In this document: in pieces, positions 6,332 through 14,308 of the stretch
Layout of the letters: each line of letters opens with the position of its first letter
Numbering within the stretch: the first letter of the stretch is position 1
Assembly: GCA_041651995.1 (NCBI GenBank)
Contig: JBAZID010000019.1
Location: 1-27,965, forward strand
Direction of reading: 5' to 3'
DNA length: 27,965 nucleotides
From: Sulfuricella sp.
Lineage (GTDB): Bacteria; Pseudomonadota; Gammaproteobacteria; Burkholderiales; Sulfuricellaceae
The notes under the pieces: model-generated
Seen by the model: only the letters and a program-made list of their open reading frames with translations
What the model was told of the DNA's origin: nothing
The model's database searches: none
Translations under genes and position numbers: made by a program

Positions 6332-7015
6332 ATGATTGAATTCTCAGAACAGGAACGCGCCGCGCTCGAGCAGTGGCTGGCATCCCCCGTTTTTAATAAC
6401 AAGGCCCTGGGCGTGATCCAGTTGCAGGGCTTCTTTTGTGCCGTGATCAGCGCCCCTGACACCATTCCCGCCAGCCGCTGGATGCCGGATGCGCTGGGCA
6501 GCGAACTGGCCTATGAATCGCTGGAACAGGCTCAGGAGTTCATGGATTTGCTGACCCGCTTTTACACTAGCGTGTCCACTGCGCTGGCGGATGGGCAGGC
6601 GCCCGGATTTATCCTGAAGCCGCAGGCGACCCCGGATCAGGCGCCGGATTACCCCGCCTGGTGCGATGGCTATATCCTCGGCTGGGGCTTGTCCACGGAA
6701 GAGTGGCTGCAGCCGGGCAACGAGGTGCTGAAAAAGCTGACTTTCCCCATCCTGCTGCTATCCGGCGCCTTCAAGGAAGATGCCGAGCGCAATGGCGGGG
6801 AATTCATGCCGGACGAGGAATATGCGAAATTGCAGCAGGAGTGCATGGATGTGCTTCCCGGCGCCGTGGCCGGGATTTACAATTTCTGGCATGCACGGAG
6901 CAAAAATGCGCCGGTGAAGCGCGATACCCCCAAGGTGGGGCGCAACGAGTCCTGCCCCTGCGGCAGCGGCAAGAAATTCAAGCAGTGCTGCGGAGCGGAA
7001 AGGACACTGCATTGA
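6332..7015 (+). CDS. UPF0149 (YecA/YgfB-type) protein with C-terminal SEC-C zinc motif
   Basis: A 227-residue protein. Residues about 1-185 form the helical YecA/YgfB fold (LASPVFNNKALGVIQLQGFFCAVISAPD near the N-terminus, then DGYILGWGLSTEEW). The C-terminal 25 residues are a classical SEC-C motif, GRNESCPCGSGKKFKQCCG, with four zinc ligands of the CxC-x8-CC type. In SecA this motif contacts SecB and ribosomes; free-standing UPF0149-SEC-C proteins such as YecA bind metal, and their exact role is unsettled. The stop overlaps the start of tex (TTGA), which shows translational coupling and suggests a ribosome- or translation-associated role. That suggestion is inference. Confidence 0.9.
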   Translation: MIEFSEQERAALEQWLASPVFNNKALGVIQLQGFFCAVISAPDTIPASRWMPDALGSELAYESLEQAQEFMDLLTRFYTSVSTALADGQAPGFILKPQATPDQAPDYPAWCDGYILGWGLSTEEWLQPGNEVLKKLTFPILLLSGAFKEDAERNGGEFMPDEEYAKLQQECMDVLPGAVAGIYNFWHARSKNAPVKRDTPKVGRNESCPCGSGKKFKQCCGAERTLH

Positions 7016-9333
7016 TCAAAAGCATCAACCAGCGCATCGCCGAAGAGCTCGGCGCGCGCGAAGCCCAGGTGGCCGCCGCGGTGGCCTTGCTTGACGAAGG
7101 TTCCACCGTGCCCTTCATCTCGCGTTACCGCAAGGAGGCGACCGGGGGCCTCGATGATACCCAGTTGCGCAATCTCGACGAACGCCTGCGCTACCTGCGC
7201 GAGCTGGAGGAACGGCGCGCGGCCATCCTCGCCAGCATCACCGGGCAGGGCAAGCTGACGCCCGAACTGGAAAACGCCGTTAGCAGCGCGGAAAGCAAGG
7301 TCGCGCTGGAAGACCTGTATCTGCCCTACATGCAGAAGCGCCGCACCAAGGCGCAGATCGCCCGCGAGGCGGGGCTTGAGCCGCTGGCCCTGGGCCTGCT
7401 GGAAAACCCCGCGCTGGCGCCTGAAGCGGCCGCCGCGACTTACCTCAACCCCGAACTGGGCGTGCCGGACGTCAAGGCCGCGCTCGACGGGGCGCGCCAC
7501 ATCCTGATGGAAAAATTCGCCGAGGATGCGGAACTGCTGGGCCGCCTGCGCGAGTCGCTGTGGCAGGAAGGCATGCTGACCTCCGTGCTGGAGGAAGGGC
7601 AGGCCGAGGCGGGGGCCAAGTTCTCCGACTATTACGAGCACCGCGAGCCGGTCAGAAGCGCGCCTTCGCACCGCGCCCTGGCCCTGCTGCGGGGGCGCAA
7701 CGAAGGCGTGCTGCGCCTCTCGCTGGTGGTGGGGGAAGAAGACCCGGCATCGCCGCGCAGCGCGCCCCACCCCTACGAGGCAGTGATTGCCCGGCGCTTC
7801 GGCATCGCCGCCCAGGGCCGCGCCGCCGACCGCTGGCTGGCGGACACCGTGCGCTTCGCCTGGAAGGTCAAGATCTACCCCCATCTCGAACTGGAACTGA
7901 TTACGCGCCTGCGCGAACGCGCCGAGGCTGAGGCGATCCAGGTCTTCGCCCGCAACCTGCACGACCTCCTGCTGGCCGCGCCGGCCGGGCACAAGGCGGT
8001 GCTCGGGCTCGATCCCGGCATCCGCACCGGGGTCAAGGTGGCGCTGGTGGACGGCACCGGCCTGCTGCTGGAAACCGCCACCATCTACCCCCACGAGCCG
8101 CGCCGCGAGTGGGACAAATCCATCGCCATCCTCGCCGCGCTGGCCAAAAAGCATGGCGCGGAACTGGTCAGCATCGGCAACGGCACGGCCTCGCGCGAAA
8201 CCGACCGCCTCGCCGCCGAGCTGATGCAGCGCCATCCCGAATTGAAATTGCAGAAAATCGTGGTGAGCGAGGCTGGCGCCTCGGTGTATTCCGCTTCCGA
8301 GCGCGCCGCAAGGGAGTTCCCGGAGCTGGACGTGTCGCTGCGCGGCGCGGTGTCGATTGCCCGGCGCCTGCAGGACCCGCTCGCCGAGCTGGTGAAAATC
8401 GACCCCAAGGCGATTGGCGTCGGGCAGTACCAGCACGACGTCAACCCGTCCGACCTGGCGCGCGCCCTGGATGCCGTGGTCGAGGATTGCGTCAACAAGG
8501 TGGGCGTCGATCTCAACACCGCTTCCGAGCCCCTGCTGGAGCAAGTTTCCGGCCTGAGTCCAACGCTGGCGCGCAACATCGTCGAATTCCGCAACACGAA
8601 TGGCGCATTCAAAAGCCGAGCGGCCTTGAAAAAAGTGCCGCGCCTGGGTGAAAAGGCCTTCGAGCAGGCCGCCGGTTTCCTGCGCATCAGCAACGGCGAC
8701 AACCTGCTCGATGCCTCGGGCGTGCACCCCGAGGCCTATCCGCTGGTGCAGAAAATACTGGATGCCAGCGGGCGCGAGATGCGGCAGCTCGTCGGCGACA
8801 GTGCCTTCCTCAAAAGCCTGGACCCGCGCCGCTTCATCGACGATAAATTCGGCCTGCCCACGGTGACGGACATCCTGGCCGAACTGGAAAAACCCGGCCG
8901 CGACCCGCGCCCCGAGTTCAGGACCGCGACCTTCCGCGAGGGCATCGAGTCGCTCAAGGACCTGCTACCCGGCATGCTGCTGGAAGGCGTGGTGACCAAC
9001 GTCACCAACTTCGGCGCTTTCGTCGACATCGGCGTGCACCAGGATGGCCTGGTGCATATTTCCGCCCTGGCCGACAAGTTCGTCAAGGACCCGCACAGCG
9101 TGGTCAAGGCCGGCCAGGTGGTGAAGGTCAAGGTGCTGGAAGTGGACGAAAAGCGCCGCCGCGTCGCGCTCACCATGCGCATGGGGGATGAACCGGGGCA
9201 GGCGGCAGTGCGTGAAGAGAAGCGGCCTGCCAGCCCCAGACCGGCGCCTCGCCCGCAGCAGCCCGGCAAACCTCAGTCGCAACAATCCGATGGCGCGATG
9301 GCGGCGGCATTTGCCAAGCTGAAAACGCGTTGA
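7012..9333 (+). CDS. tex: Tex, S1-domain RNA-binding transcription accessory protein
   Basis: Starting at the TTG at 7012 gives 773 residues, the same length as E. coli Tex/YhgF, and AAAGGA lies 7 nt upstream, so the non-ATG start is well supported. The longer frame running back into the UPF0149 gene is not coding. Domains in order: the N-terminal helical Tex domain (VPFISRYRKEATGGLDD), a YqgF-like RNase-H fold from about residue 328 (VLGLDPGIRTGVKVALVD), tandem helix-hairpin-helix elements (about 500-560), and a C-terminal S1 RNA-binding domain (about 651-722, MLLEGVVTNVTNFGAFVDIGV). A basic, proline-rich tail follows. Tex binds nucleic acid and associates with transcription complexes in proteobacteria. 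It forms a two-gene unit with the upstream SEC-C gene. Confidence 0.97.
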   Translation: MIKSINQRIAEELGAREAQVAAAVALLDEGSTVPFISRYRKEATGGLDDTQLRNLDERLRYLRELEERRAAILASITGQGKLTPELENAVSSAESKVALEDLYLPYMQKRRTKAQIAREAGLEPLALGLLENPALAPEAAAATYLNPELGVPDVKAALDGARHILMEKFAEDAELLGRLRESLWQEGMLTSVLEEGQAEAGAKFSDYYEHREPVRSAPSHRALALLRGRNEGVLRLSLVVGEEDPASPRSAPHPYEAVIARRFGIAAQGRAADRWLADTVRFAWKVKIYPHLELELITRLRERAEAEAIQVFARNLHDLLLAAPAGHKAVLGLDPGIRTGVKVALVDGTGLLLETATIYPHEPRREWDKSIAILAALAKKHGAELVSIGNGTASRETDRLAAELMQRHPELKLQKIVVSEAGASVYSASERAAREFPELDVSLRGAVSIARRLQDPLAELVKIDPKAIGVGQYQHDVNPSDLARALDAVVEDCVNKVGVDLNTASEPLLEQVSGLSPTLARNIVEFRNTNGAFKSRAALKKVPRLGEKAFEQAAGFLRISNGDNLLDASGVHPEAYPLVQKILDASGREMRQLVGDSAFLKSLDPRRFIDDKFGLPTVTDILAELEKPGRDPRPEFRTATFREGIESLKDLLPGMLLEGVVTNVTNFGAFVDIGVHQDGLVHISALADKFVKDPHSVVKAGQVVKVKVLEVDEKRRRVALTMRMGDEPGQAAVREEKRPASPRPAPRPQQPGKPQSQQSDGAMAAAFAKLKTR

Positions 9334-9349
9334 ATTGAATTGGCGGGGG

Positions 9350-9369
9350 AATGGCGCTGGTGCGCCATT
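9350..9369. repeat. Hairpin downstream of tex
   Basis: AATGGCGC at 9350-9357 and GCGCCATT at 9362-9369 form a perfect 8-bp stem with loop TGGT, 17 bp after the tex stop. There is no T-tract, so it may protect the transcript end or aid Rho-dependent termination. Confidence 0.5.
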
Positions 9370-9403
9370 GAAGCGCCATAGGCGGAGCGGAAAGTCTCAG
9401 CGA

Positions 9404-9438
9404 ATGAATGTCGGTTTCAGCCAGGAACTGACATTCAT
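9404..9438. repeat. Thirteen-bp stem inverted repeat after tex
   Basis: ATGAATGTCGGTT at 9404-9416 and AACTGACATTCAT at 9426-9438 pair along 13 positions with one G-T wobble around a 9-nt loop. It has the size of a transposon end or dispersed hairpin and marks the boundary between the tex unit and the accessory island. No gene covers 9334-9577. Confidence 0.55.
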
Positions 9439-9577
9439 CGAAGCTTGGTCGTCGTCGGCAAATCGGCCTGAACTGCCGGTGGTGCCTAGATGGATCAACG
9501 ACCGGTGTGGTGACTTCTCCAGCCATTTGAATTGCGACTTCGTGCACTCAATCTGTTGAAACCAGTTAGGCCGCAGC

Positions 9578-10096
9578 TTAGCAAAGCAGTGTAAGTTTGG
9601 CCTGCGCAACATCCCATGATTTTCTCCAGTCAAGCTTGCGTTGTGGCATGTCATTTACCTTCATGATGATGCCCGTCAAATCACATGATGCCAACCCGCC
9701 CTGGAATTCAATCATCTGGCGATAGCAGTGTACTAGGTCGTTCAGCGATCCAAGGGAGCTGCGGCTGTCTGTCTTTGCGTAGACGCCTGACTCATAGTGT
9801 GCGAAAGCCCTGTCTATGGCGGCACTTGGCAGCCCCCGCATTTCAAGCAACTGCTGAAGGCCGGCGAGCATCATGTTGGGCAAGCTTTGGACTGTGACGG
9901 GCTTCTTGCCTTGGAATAGGGTGAAAGAGAGTAATGTTGATTCGCTCATGAAAATATAAATCTTTCGCCTGTCAGCTTCGAAGCGATTGACGTACCAGTT
10001 GCCAAGGGGGGCGTCTGTCGCTCCCGCATTGGCTAGGTTTTCCTTGCGCAGGCCGACAACCTTCTGGACTTCAGCCGTACACTTCAAATACAGCAT
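9578..10096 (-). CDS. DUF6933-like protein of unknown function
   Basis: A 172-residue cytosolic protein with no signal peptide or membrane segment. It begins MLYLKCTAEVQKVVGL, then LGNWYVNRFEADRRKIYIFMSESTLLSFTLF, a pattern that I recognise as the DUF6933 family (scattered, unknown function, often in mobile or stress-related neighbourhoods). The C-terminal part (SLNDLVHCYRQMIEF, DMPQRKLDWRKSWDVA) is also family-like. The ATG at 10096 has no strong Shine-Dalgarno. It is the first gene of the accessory island and is transcribed toward tex. The function cannot be inferred from the sequence. Confidence 0.7.
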   Translation of the reverse strand: MLYLKCTAEVQKVVGLRKENLANAGATDAPLGNWYVNRFEADRRKIYIFMSESTLLSFTLFQGKKPVTVQSLPNMMLAGLQQLLEMRGLPSAAIDRAFAHYESGVYAKTDSRSSLGSLNDLVHCYRQMIEFQGGLASCDLTGIIMKVNDMPQRKLDWRKSWDVAQAKLTLLC

Positions 10097-10491
10097 AGTT
10101 TAAGCAATCAAACGAATAGCGTTTATCTGCCGCCCGGCAATATTTTCTAATCTTCATCCTGAATGGGCTACGGGCTAACTTCGTTGGTCCAAAAAATCAA
10201 AGGGCGGAACCAGAGGGGATTGTAAGGTTTTGAAGTGCTGCGTCAATCGTAAAGATGGTGAGTCCAGGATTGCTATTCGAGTAGCGCCAATATTGGCAGA
10301 GAGCTGTCATTAGACAGGCTTTGGCAATCCATGACCTTCGCCGATCCGCCCGTTTTTCCCATCGTCGAACTTTGGAAACCGCAGTCCATGCCATTTGCAG
10401 CCATTCGGCATGCATGGGGAGTATTCTTAATGTTGGCACAAAGTGAAGTCACATCATCAAGCCCCCTGTCTGCATCTAGTATTGCAATGCA
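10097..10491. other. Intergenic stretch without a supported gene
   Basis: The only sizeable frame is an 80-codon minus-strand one (10197-10439) rich in Arg and Trp. It has no recognisable family, and only a vague chance of being a degraded gene. The base composition shifts to AT-rich toward the hipB promoter. Confidence 0.4.
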
Positions 10492-10531
10492 ATTATTATG
10501 GCATTAATCCTAATATATGCACCATAATAAT
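10492..10531. promoter_or_regulatory. Candidate HipB operator (10-bp inverted repeat)
   Basis: ATTATTATGG at 10492-10501 and CCATAATAAT at 10522-10531 form a perfect inverted repeat with a 20-bp spacer, just upstream of the putative hipBA promoter. HipB-type antitoxins autorepress through paired palindromic half-sites; assignment here is by position. Confidence 0.55.
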
Positions 10532-10544
10532 GGCACATTATCAT

Positions 10545-10572
10545 TTGCGCTTAACAAGTAAAATGCTATTAT
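10545..10572 (+). promoter_or_regulatory. Candidate sigma-70 promoter for hipBA
   Basis: TTGCGC at 10545-10550 and TATTAT at 10567-10572 are separated by 16 bp, 40 bp before the hipB start codon. The surrounding DNA is strongly AT-rich. Confidence 0.45.
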
Positions 10573-10612
10573 TCTTTCATGATTTAAAAATTAATGCTGG
10601 AATAATTACACT

Positions 10613-11125
10613 ATGGCTAAGAAGACTGCTCCGCTGTTGCCCGCGACAAACAAGCTGATAATCGAACTTGGCGAAAGGTTGCGCCTTGCCCGACTACGGC
10701 GAAAGCTCACGGCCAAGCAAGTCGCGGAACGGGCTGGCATGTCCCAAATGACTCTTCGCGCCCTAGAACGGGGTGGCTCGGGGGTTACGATAGGGGCTTA
10801 TCTTTCCGTTCTACAGGTGCTTGGCTTGGAGAAAGACATTGCCCAAATTGCTCAGGCAGATGACATGGGCCGGAAATTGCAAGATTCAGTTCTCTTGAAT
10901 CGGCATATATCTTCTCGGGCAACATTGCCTCCGAAGATCAATAAATCTCACGCGGTAACAAGCTTGAGCAAAATCTCTCCCCCACAGGTTCCCGGCCAGA
11001 GCAAGCCGTTGGTGGTCCAATCGCAGTCAAGCCCTACAGTTCATGTAACGTCGAAACTATCTGCTCTGATCGTGAAGCCCAAGAAAGTTGGTAAGAAGCA
11101 ATCTGATGAGGATAAAAAGGGATGA
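10613..11125 (+). CDS. HipB-like XRE-family antitoxin
   Basis: A 170-residue protein. Residues about 15-75 are an XRE/Cro-type helix-turn-helix (ELGERLRLARLRRKLTAKQ, VAERAGMSQMTLRALERGGSG, VTIGAYLSVLQVLGLEK). HipB proteins bind operator DNA and hold HipA inactive. The HTH is standard, but the C-terminal ~90 residues form a long Ser/Pro/Lys-rich, probably disordered tail ending KKVGKKQSDEDKKG; E. coli HipB is only 88 residues. The stop overlaps the hipA start (ATGA), so translation is coupled. A candidate promoter and operator lie upstream. Confidence 0.85.
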   Translation: MAKKTAPLLPATNKLIIELGERLRLARLRRKLTAKQVAERAGMSQMTLRALERGGSGVTIGAYLSVLQVLGLEKDIAQIAQADDMGRKLQDSVLLNRHISSRATLPPKINKSHAVTSLSKISPPQVPGQSKPLVVQSQSSPTVHVTSKLSALIVKPKKVGKKQSDEDKKG

Positions 11126-12393
11126 CCCGTATAGCCGTTTATGCTGACTGGGACGGCCTTGCAACCCCTCGACGCTTGGGTTTTATTCATGCTCGGCGTG
11201 GTGCCGGAGGGGAGCTTTTCGAGTTCGAATATGACATCGGGGCGCTGACTGATCCGCAACTGAATATGATTCAATTGGATCCGCGGATCGGCCTCTTTGC
11301 AGGCCCCCAGTATCCCGAACAAGGGCGGACAACTTTCGGGATGTTGGCAGACGCGAGTCCTGACCGTTGGGGACGCATGCTCATGAAACGACGGTTGGAA
11401 CGCGAAAAGCGAACTGGCAATGCCGCCCAGAATGCCAGGCTATTCGAATCTGATTTTCTTCTCGGTGTGCACGACTCCTATCGCGCCGGAGCCCTGCGCT
11501 TTAAGCTTAATGACCAAGGCCCGTTTCTCGACAACCACGATGGTATGGCCGCGCCACCCATGGTCTGGTTGCGCGAACTGGAACATGCGAGCCGGTCTCT
11601 GGAACAGGACGAAGACAATACCGCCGCGCATGGCAACGATTGGTTGCGAATGCTGCTCGCACCCGGAGGCTCTCTCGGTGGAGCCCGCCCTAAGGCTAGT
11701 GTGGTTGACCATGAAGGGCAGCTTTGGATAGCCAAGTTCCCAAGCGTTCGCGATACGCATGACGTGGGCGCTTGGGAGCTAGTCGTAAATTCACTGGCAG
11801 ACGCATGCGAGCTTCGGGTTGCTAGCGGAACAGCAGCTAAATATGCAAGCTTACACCACTGCTTCATGGTCAAACGCTTTGACCGCACAAACACCGGCAA
11901 CCGGCTTCACTTCGCATCCGCCATGACCCTCACCGGTCATACCGATGGCGAAGATGCCTCTACCGGTGTCAGCTATCTGGAATTGGCAGAGGTTCTTATA
12001 ACCCGGGGCGCAAACACCAACGCCGATCTACGCGAACTATGGAGCCGCATTGTCTTCAATATGCTGGTATCCAATACCGACGATCACTTACGCAACCACG
12101 GATTCATTCTAGAACCAGGACGGGGCTGGCATCTTTCCGATGCCTACGATATGAATCCGGATAAATACGGCCAAGGTCTCAAGTTGAACGTCAACGAAAA
12201 CGACAATGCACTTGATCTTGAACTGGCGCGCTCAGTCGCGAGTTATTTCAGAGTATCAAATAATGATGCAAACGAAATTATTGAGAATTTCCAAGGGATA
12301 GTTAGCCAATGGCCGATAATTGCCAGTGAGTTGGGCATTTCTCAGCAAGAGCAGGAGGACATCGGCGTAGCCTTTAGACTCGCGGCAACATGA
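11122..12393 (+). CDS. HipA-like serine/threonine kinase toxin
   Basis: A 423-residue HipA-family kinase. The N-terminal subdomain (about 1-110) has FEFEYDIGAL and FGMLADASPDRWGRMLM. The ATP-binding Gly-rich loop is GGSLGGARPKA at 182-192, the catalytic-loop Asp is Asp320 in NTDDHLRNHGF (318-328), and the metal-binding segment is SDAYDMNP. All key kinase residues are present, so it should be active. Family toxins phosphorylate aminoacyl-tRNA synthetases (GltX in E. coli) or other translation factors; the target here is unknown. It differs from E. coli HipA in having the GGSLGGARPKA loop typical of the broad HipA-domain group. It overlaps hipB by 4 nt. Confidence 0.92.
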   Translation: MTRIAVYADWDGLATPRRLGFIHARRGAGGELFEFEYDIGALTDPQLNMIQLDPRIGLFAGPQYPEQGRTTFGMLADASPDRWGRMLMKRRLEREKRTGNAAQNARLFESDFLLGVHDSYRAGALRFKLNDQGPFLDNHDGMAAPPMVWLRELEHASRSLEQDEDNTAAHGNDWLRMLLAPGGSLGGARPKASVVDHEGQLWIAKFPSVRDTHDVGAWELVVNSLADACELRVASGTAAKYASLHHCFMVKRFDRTNTGNRLHFASAMTLTGHTDGEDASTGVSYLELAEVLITRGANTNADLRELWSRIVFNMLVSNTDDHLRNHGFILEPGRGWHLSDAYDMNPDKYGQGLKLNVNENDNALDLELARSVASYFRVSNNDANEIIENFQGIVSQWPIIASELGISQQEQEDIGVAFRLAAT

Positions 12394-12502
12394 CTTTGCT
12401 TTTTTTCAGGGTTGCTTGCAACCAAAGATGGGGGTCTGCTTCGGGTTGGGAGTACGCATTGGCTGAGATAAAAGGCTGCCAGTCACCGTCACATTCTGAT
12501 TA

Positions 12503-12667
12503 GTGGCTGGTAAGCGCCGTATTGCAGACCAAGTTGGCATAGATAAAGGTGGCAGTTTTGCCCGGCTCGACAAAATGTTTAATGGCGAGCCCCGGCAAAT
12601 GCTGGAAACCTTCAAGAATCCATCTGGCAACAAACCGCAGCTTGATTTGTTTTGGCTTAAAGCATAA
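12503..12667 (+). pseudogene. Orphan C-terminal-like gene fragment
   Basis: An open frame after the TGA at 12497 reads KRRIADQVGIDKGGSFARL and continues to FWLKA before TAA at 12665-12667. The amino-acid composition is protein-like and the first half resembles a helix-turn-helix, but there is no in-frame start with a ribosome site and I do not recognise a family. It is probably the remnant of a gene truncated at its 5' side, located in the 312-bp space between hipA and the next toxin-antitoxin pair. Confidence 0.35.
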
Positions 12668-12685
12668 AGTAAGGATTCCTTACTT
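12667..12685. promoter_or_regulatory. Candidate operator of the AbrB/PIN toxin-antitoxin pair
   Basis: AAGTAAGGA at 12667-12675 and TCCTTACTT at 12677-12685 form a perfect 9-bp inverted repeat around a single T, 20 bp before the antitoxin start. AbrB-type antitoxins autorepress at such palindromes. Confidence 0.65.
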
Positions 12686-12705
12686 AGTCATGTTGGAGAA
12701 ATGCC

Positions 12706-12951
12706 ATGCTCGCTAAAATGACCTCCAAGAACCAACTTACTCTGCCCAAGAGCATTACCGCTGCGGTTGGCCCTGCGGAATATTTCGATGTGGAAGCCTG
12801 CAATGGGCAGATTGTGCTCACCCCGGTGCGCATACAGCGTGGCGACGCCGTGCGTGCCAAACTCGCCGAGCTGAACTTGAACGAACAGGATATCGCCGAT
12901 GCGGTTGACTGGGCACGTCAATCGTCTGAATCTAAAAAGCCCGCAAACTAA
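12706..12951 (+). CDS. AbrB/SpoVT (MazE-like) domain antitoxin
   Basis: An 81-residue protein whose first ~45 residues are a swapped-hairpin AbrB domain (MLAKMTSKNQLTLPKSI, then YFDVEACNGQIVLTPV). The C-terminal helix-rich tail (LAELNLNEQDIADAVDWARQ) would wrap the partner toxin. The ATG at 12706 is preceded by GGAGA at workable spacing. The gene overlaps the following PIN toxin by one base (TAATG), so the two are a type II toxin-antitoxin operon. Autorepression is likely through the palindrome at 12667-12685. Confidence 0.87.
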   Translation: MLAKMTSKNQLTLPKSITAAVGPAEYFDVEACNGQIVLTPVRIQRGDAVRAKLAELNLNEQDIADAVDWARQSSESKKPAN

Positions 12952-13385
12952 TGCCGCGTTCAAAACGCATCCCTCGCGTAGTGATCGATACCAATTTGGT
13001 GTTGTCCGCGCTGGTATTTGCACAAGGGCGGCTAACGCCACTGCACCTGGCATGGCAAGGCGCGCAGTGTCAGCCGCTGTTATCGAGCGTTACAGCCGCA
13101 GAACTGATACGTGTGCTGGCCTATCCAAAATTCAAACTCACTACCGCAGACCAGCAAGAGCTGCTTGCCGACTACCTGCCCTACTGCACCACGGTGCGCA
13201 TGCCCCTCCAGCCACCCGCAACGCCTGACTGCCGCGACAAGTTCGACTTGCCGTTTCTGCAACTCGCAATTGCCGGCAAGGCAGATTATCTGGTGACGGG
13301 CGATCAGGACTTGCTGGCCCTCGCCGGCCAGTTTGTCTGCCCCATCATTACCGCCGATCAATTCATGAAAACGCTCAATAAATGA
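12951..13385 (+). CDS. PIN-domain toxin (putative toxin component, PIN family)
   Basis: A 144-residue PIN endoribonuclease. Acidic catalytic residues are visible: Asp13 in VVIDTNLVLSAL, Glu51 in TAAELIRVL, Asp96 and Asp99 in DCRDKFDLPFLQLA, and Asp118 in VTGDQDLL. The layout matches the 'putative toxin-antitoxin system toxin component, PIN family' group more closely than classical VapC. PIN toxins cleave RNA in the presence of Mg2+; the target here is unknown. It partners with the AbrB-type antitoxin. Its stop overlaps the ATG of a truncated hsdM (ATGA), which suggests that the pair was once the head of a restriction-modification operon. Confidence 0.88.
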   Translation: MPRSKRIPRVVIDTNLVLSALVFAQGRLTPLHLAWQGAQCQPLLSSVTAAELIRVLAYPKFKLTTADQQELLADYLPYCTTVRMPLQPPATPDCRDKFDLPFLQLAIAGKADYLVTGDQDLLALAGQFVCPIITADQFMKTLNK

Positions 13386-13423
13386 CCACCCACGACATCG
13401 CCGGCAAACTCTGGAATCTTTGA
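13382..13423 (+). pseudogene. Truncated start of hsdM (type I methyltransferase)
   Basis: The frame starts at the ATG at 13382, inside the PIN toxin stop (ATGA), and reads MTTHDIAGKLWNL before TGA. This resembles the conserved beginning of HsdM subunits (MTT-x-IxxKLWNLCxxLRDDG). Everything after residue 13 is missing, so it is a deletion remnant. The match is short; the call depends on the motif and its operon-like overlap. Confidence 0.55.
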
Positions 13424-13600
13424 AGCGAGCTTCCTTGGCCAAGTAAGCGATAGGGGTCAGCATCGCAATGGTTTTGAGCAACGACTGGTTTGGGTCGGGA
13501 GCTGACTTAGTTCGTAGATCTTTCCGATGACCGCAAAGGCCGATGAACTGCCGGCTGAAAAATTTCCGTGGCTGGCGGCAAGTGGCACGCGGCAAGCAGG

Positions 13601-14308
13601 TCAATGTTCCACACTCAACAGCACTTGCCCGGGTGTCCGTTCCACGTCTACGCCGTTCTCTGTGGTGATATAGCTTAGATAACAGTGAGGCATGGGGTTG
13701 GTCAGTACAGCGGAGTTCAGGATCGCATATACAAACCCCTCGCACCTTGCTGAGATTGTCACAAGGCCGGGATGGCCTTCACGGTGCAGTCTTCCGCCTA
13801 CTTGGTGTGTTAGCGTGTGGTTCTCCTTGTCGACAAGCATCGGGTACTTGCTTGCCGCATTGCGCAGATCGATAAGAGCCGCGTCACAACGCACAAGATG
13901 CACACGGCGTTCAATGCGGATACCTGGCTCGATGAATCCAGCATCATCCAGTAATCCATGGCGCCAATGGTGAGCAGTTTCGTAGATGGTCGTTTCGACT
14001 GAATCCGCGCCGTACCAGACACCAAACGACCCGTCGGAAAACCGGCTACTTGTCCACCGCCTGAAAGGGAAGCCGATTGCTTCATCCCAGGCAGCCTCCT
14101 CGAATGGGCGATGTATGACTGGGGTGTGTGAAATGTAGGTGGCAGGCTTGGCTTGAAACTCCAAATCGATAGCAGCCTGCCAGTCTTCCGGCCTGTCGCT
14201 CAAATCATCGAACAGATTTTCTGATACGCGAAGCGACACGATATTGCGATAGAGATCGCCGTGCGTATCTGCAAGTTTCAACCGATCGAAAATTCCGTCA
14301 GTCGTCAC
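13601..14308 (-). CDS. RES-domain toxin (ParT-like, NAD+-targeting)
   Basis: A 235-residue protein starting at the GTG at 14308, which overlaps the antitoxin stop as GTGA; the longer frame would run back through the antitoxin. Residues about 15-215 match the RES fold: an N-terminal LYRNIVSLRVSENLFDDL segment, the core RWTSSRFSDGSFGVWYGADSVETTIYET, and the late SARCEGFVYAILNS. RES toxins act as NAD+ phosphorylases or hydrolases, or ADP-ribosylate targets such as Prs. The key Arg, Tyr and Glu of the core are visible. It is paired with the Xre/ParS-type antitoxin upstream on the same strand. Confidence 0.9.
   Translation of the reverse strand: MTTDGIFDRLKLADTHGDLYRNIVSLRVSENLFDDLSDRPEDWQAAIDLEFQAKPATYISHTPVIHRPFEEAAWDEAIGFPFRRWTSSRFSDGSFGVWYGADSVETTIYETAHHWRHGLLDDAGFIEPGIRIERRVHLVRCDAALIDLRNAASKYPMLVDKENHTLTHQVGGRLHREGHPGLVTISARCEGFVYAILNSAVLTNPMPHCYLSYITTENGVDVERTPGQVLLSVEH

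Noticed and set aside
6661..7011. Longer tex reading frame running back through the UPF0149/SEC-C gene
   Set aside because: The upstream part overlaps a clearly coding frame with a SEC-C motif; the TTG at 7012 has a ribosome site and gives the family length.
6877..8727. 616-codon minus-strand frame antisense to tex
   Set aside because: It is a shadow of the GC-rich tex gene: repetitive His/Gln/Arg/Gly composition and no family features. The same applies to the long antisense frames at 15888-16913, 17735-19438 and 21975-23450.
10197..10439. 80-codon minus-strand frame upstream of hipB
   Set aside because: No family match, no ribosome site and unusual composition; at best a degraded remnant.
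13424..13600. Possible continuation of hsdM after the stub
   Set aside because: No frame resembles HsdM after the TGA at 13421; the 177-bp stretch shows no supported gene.
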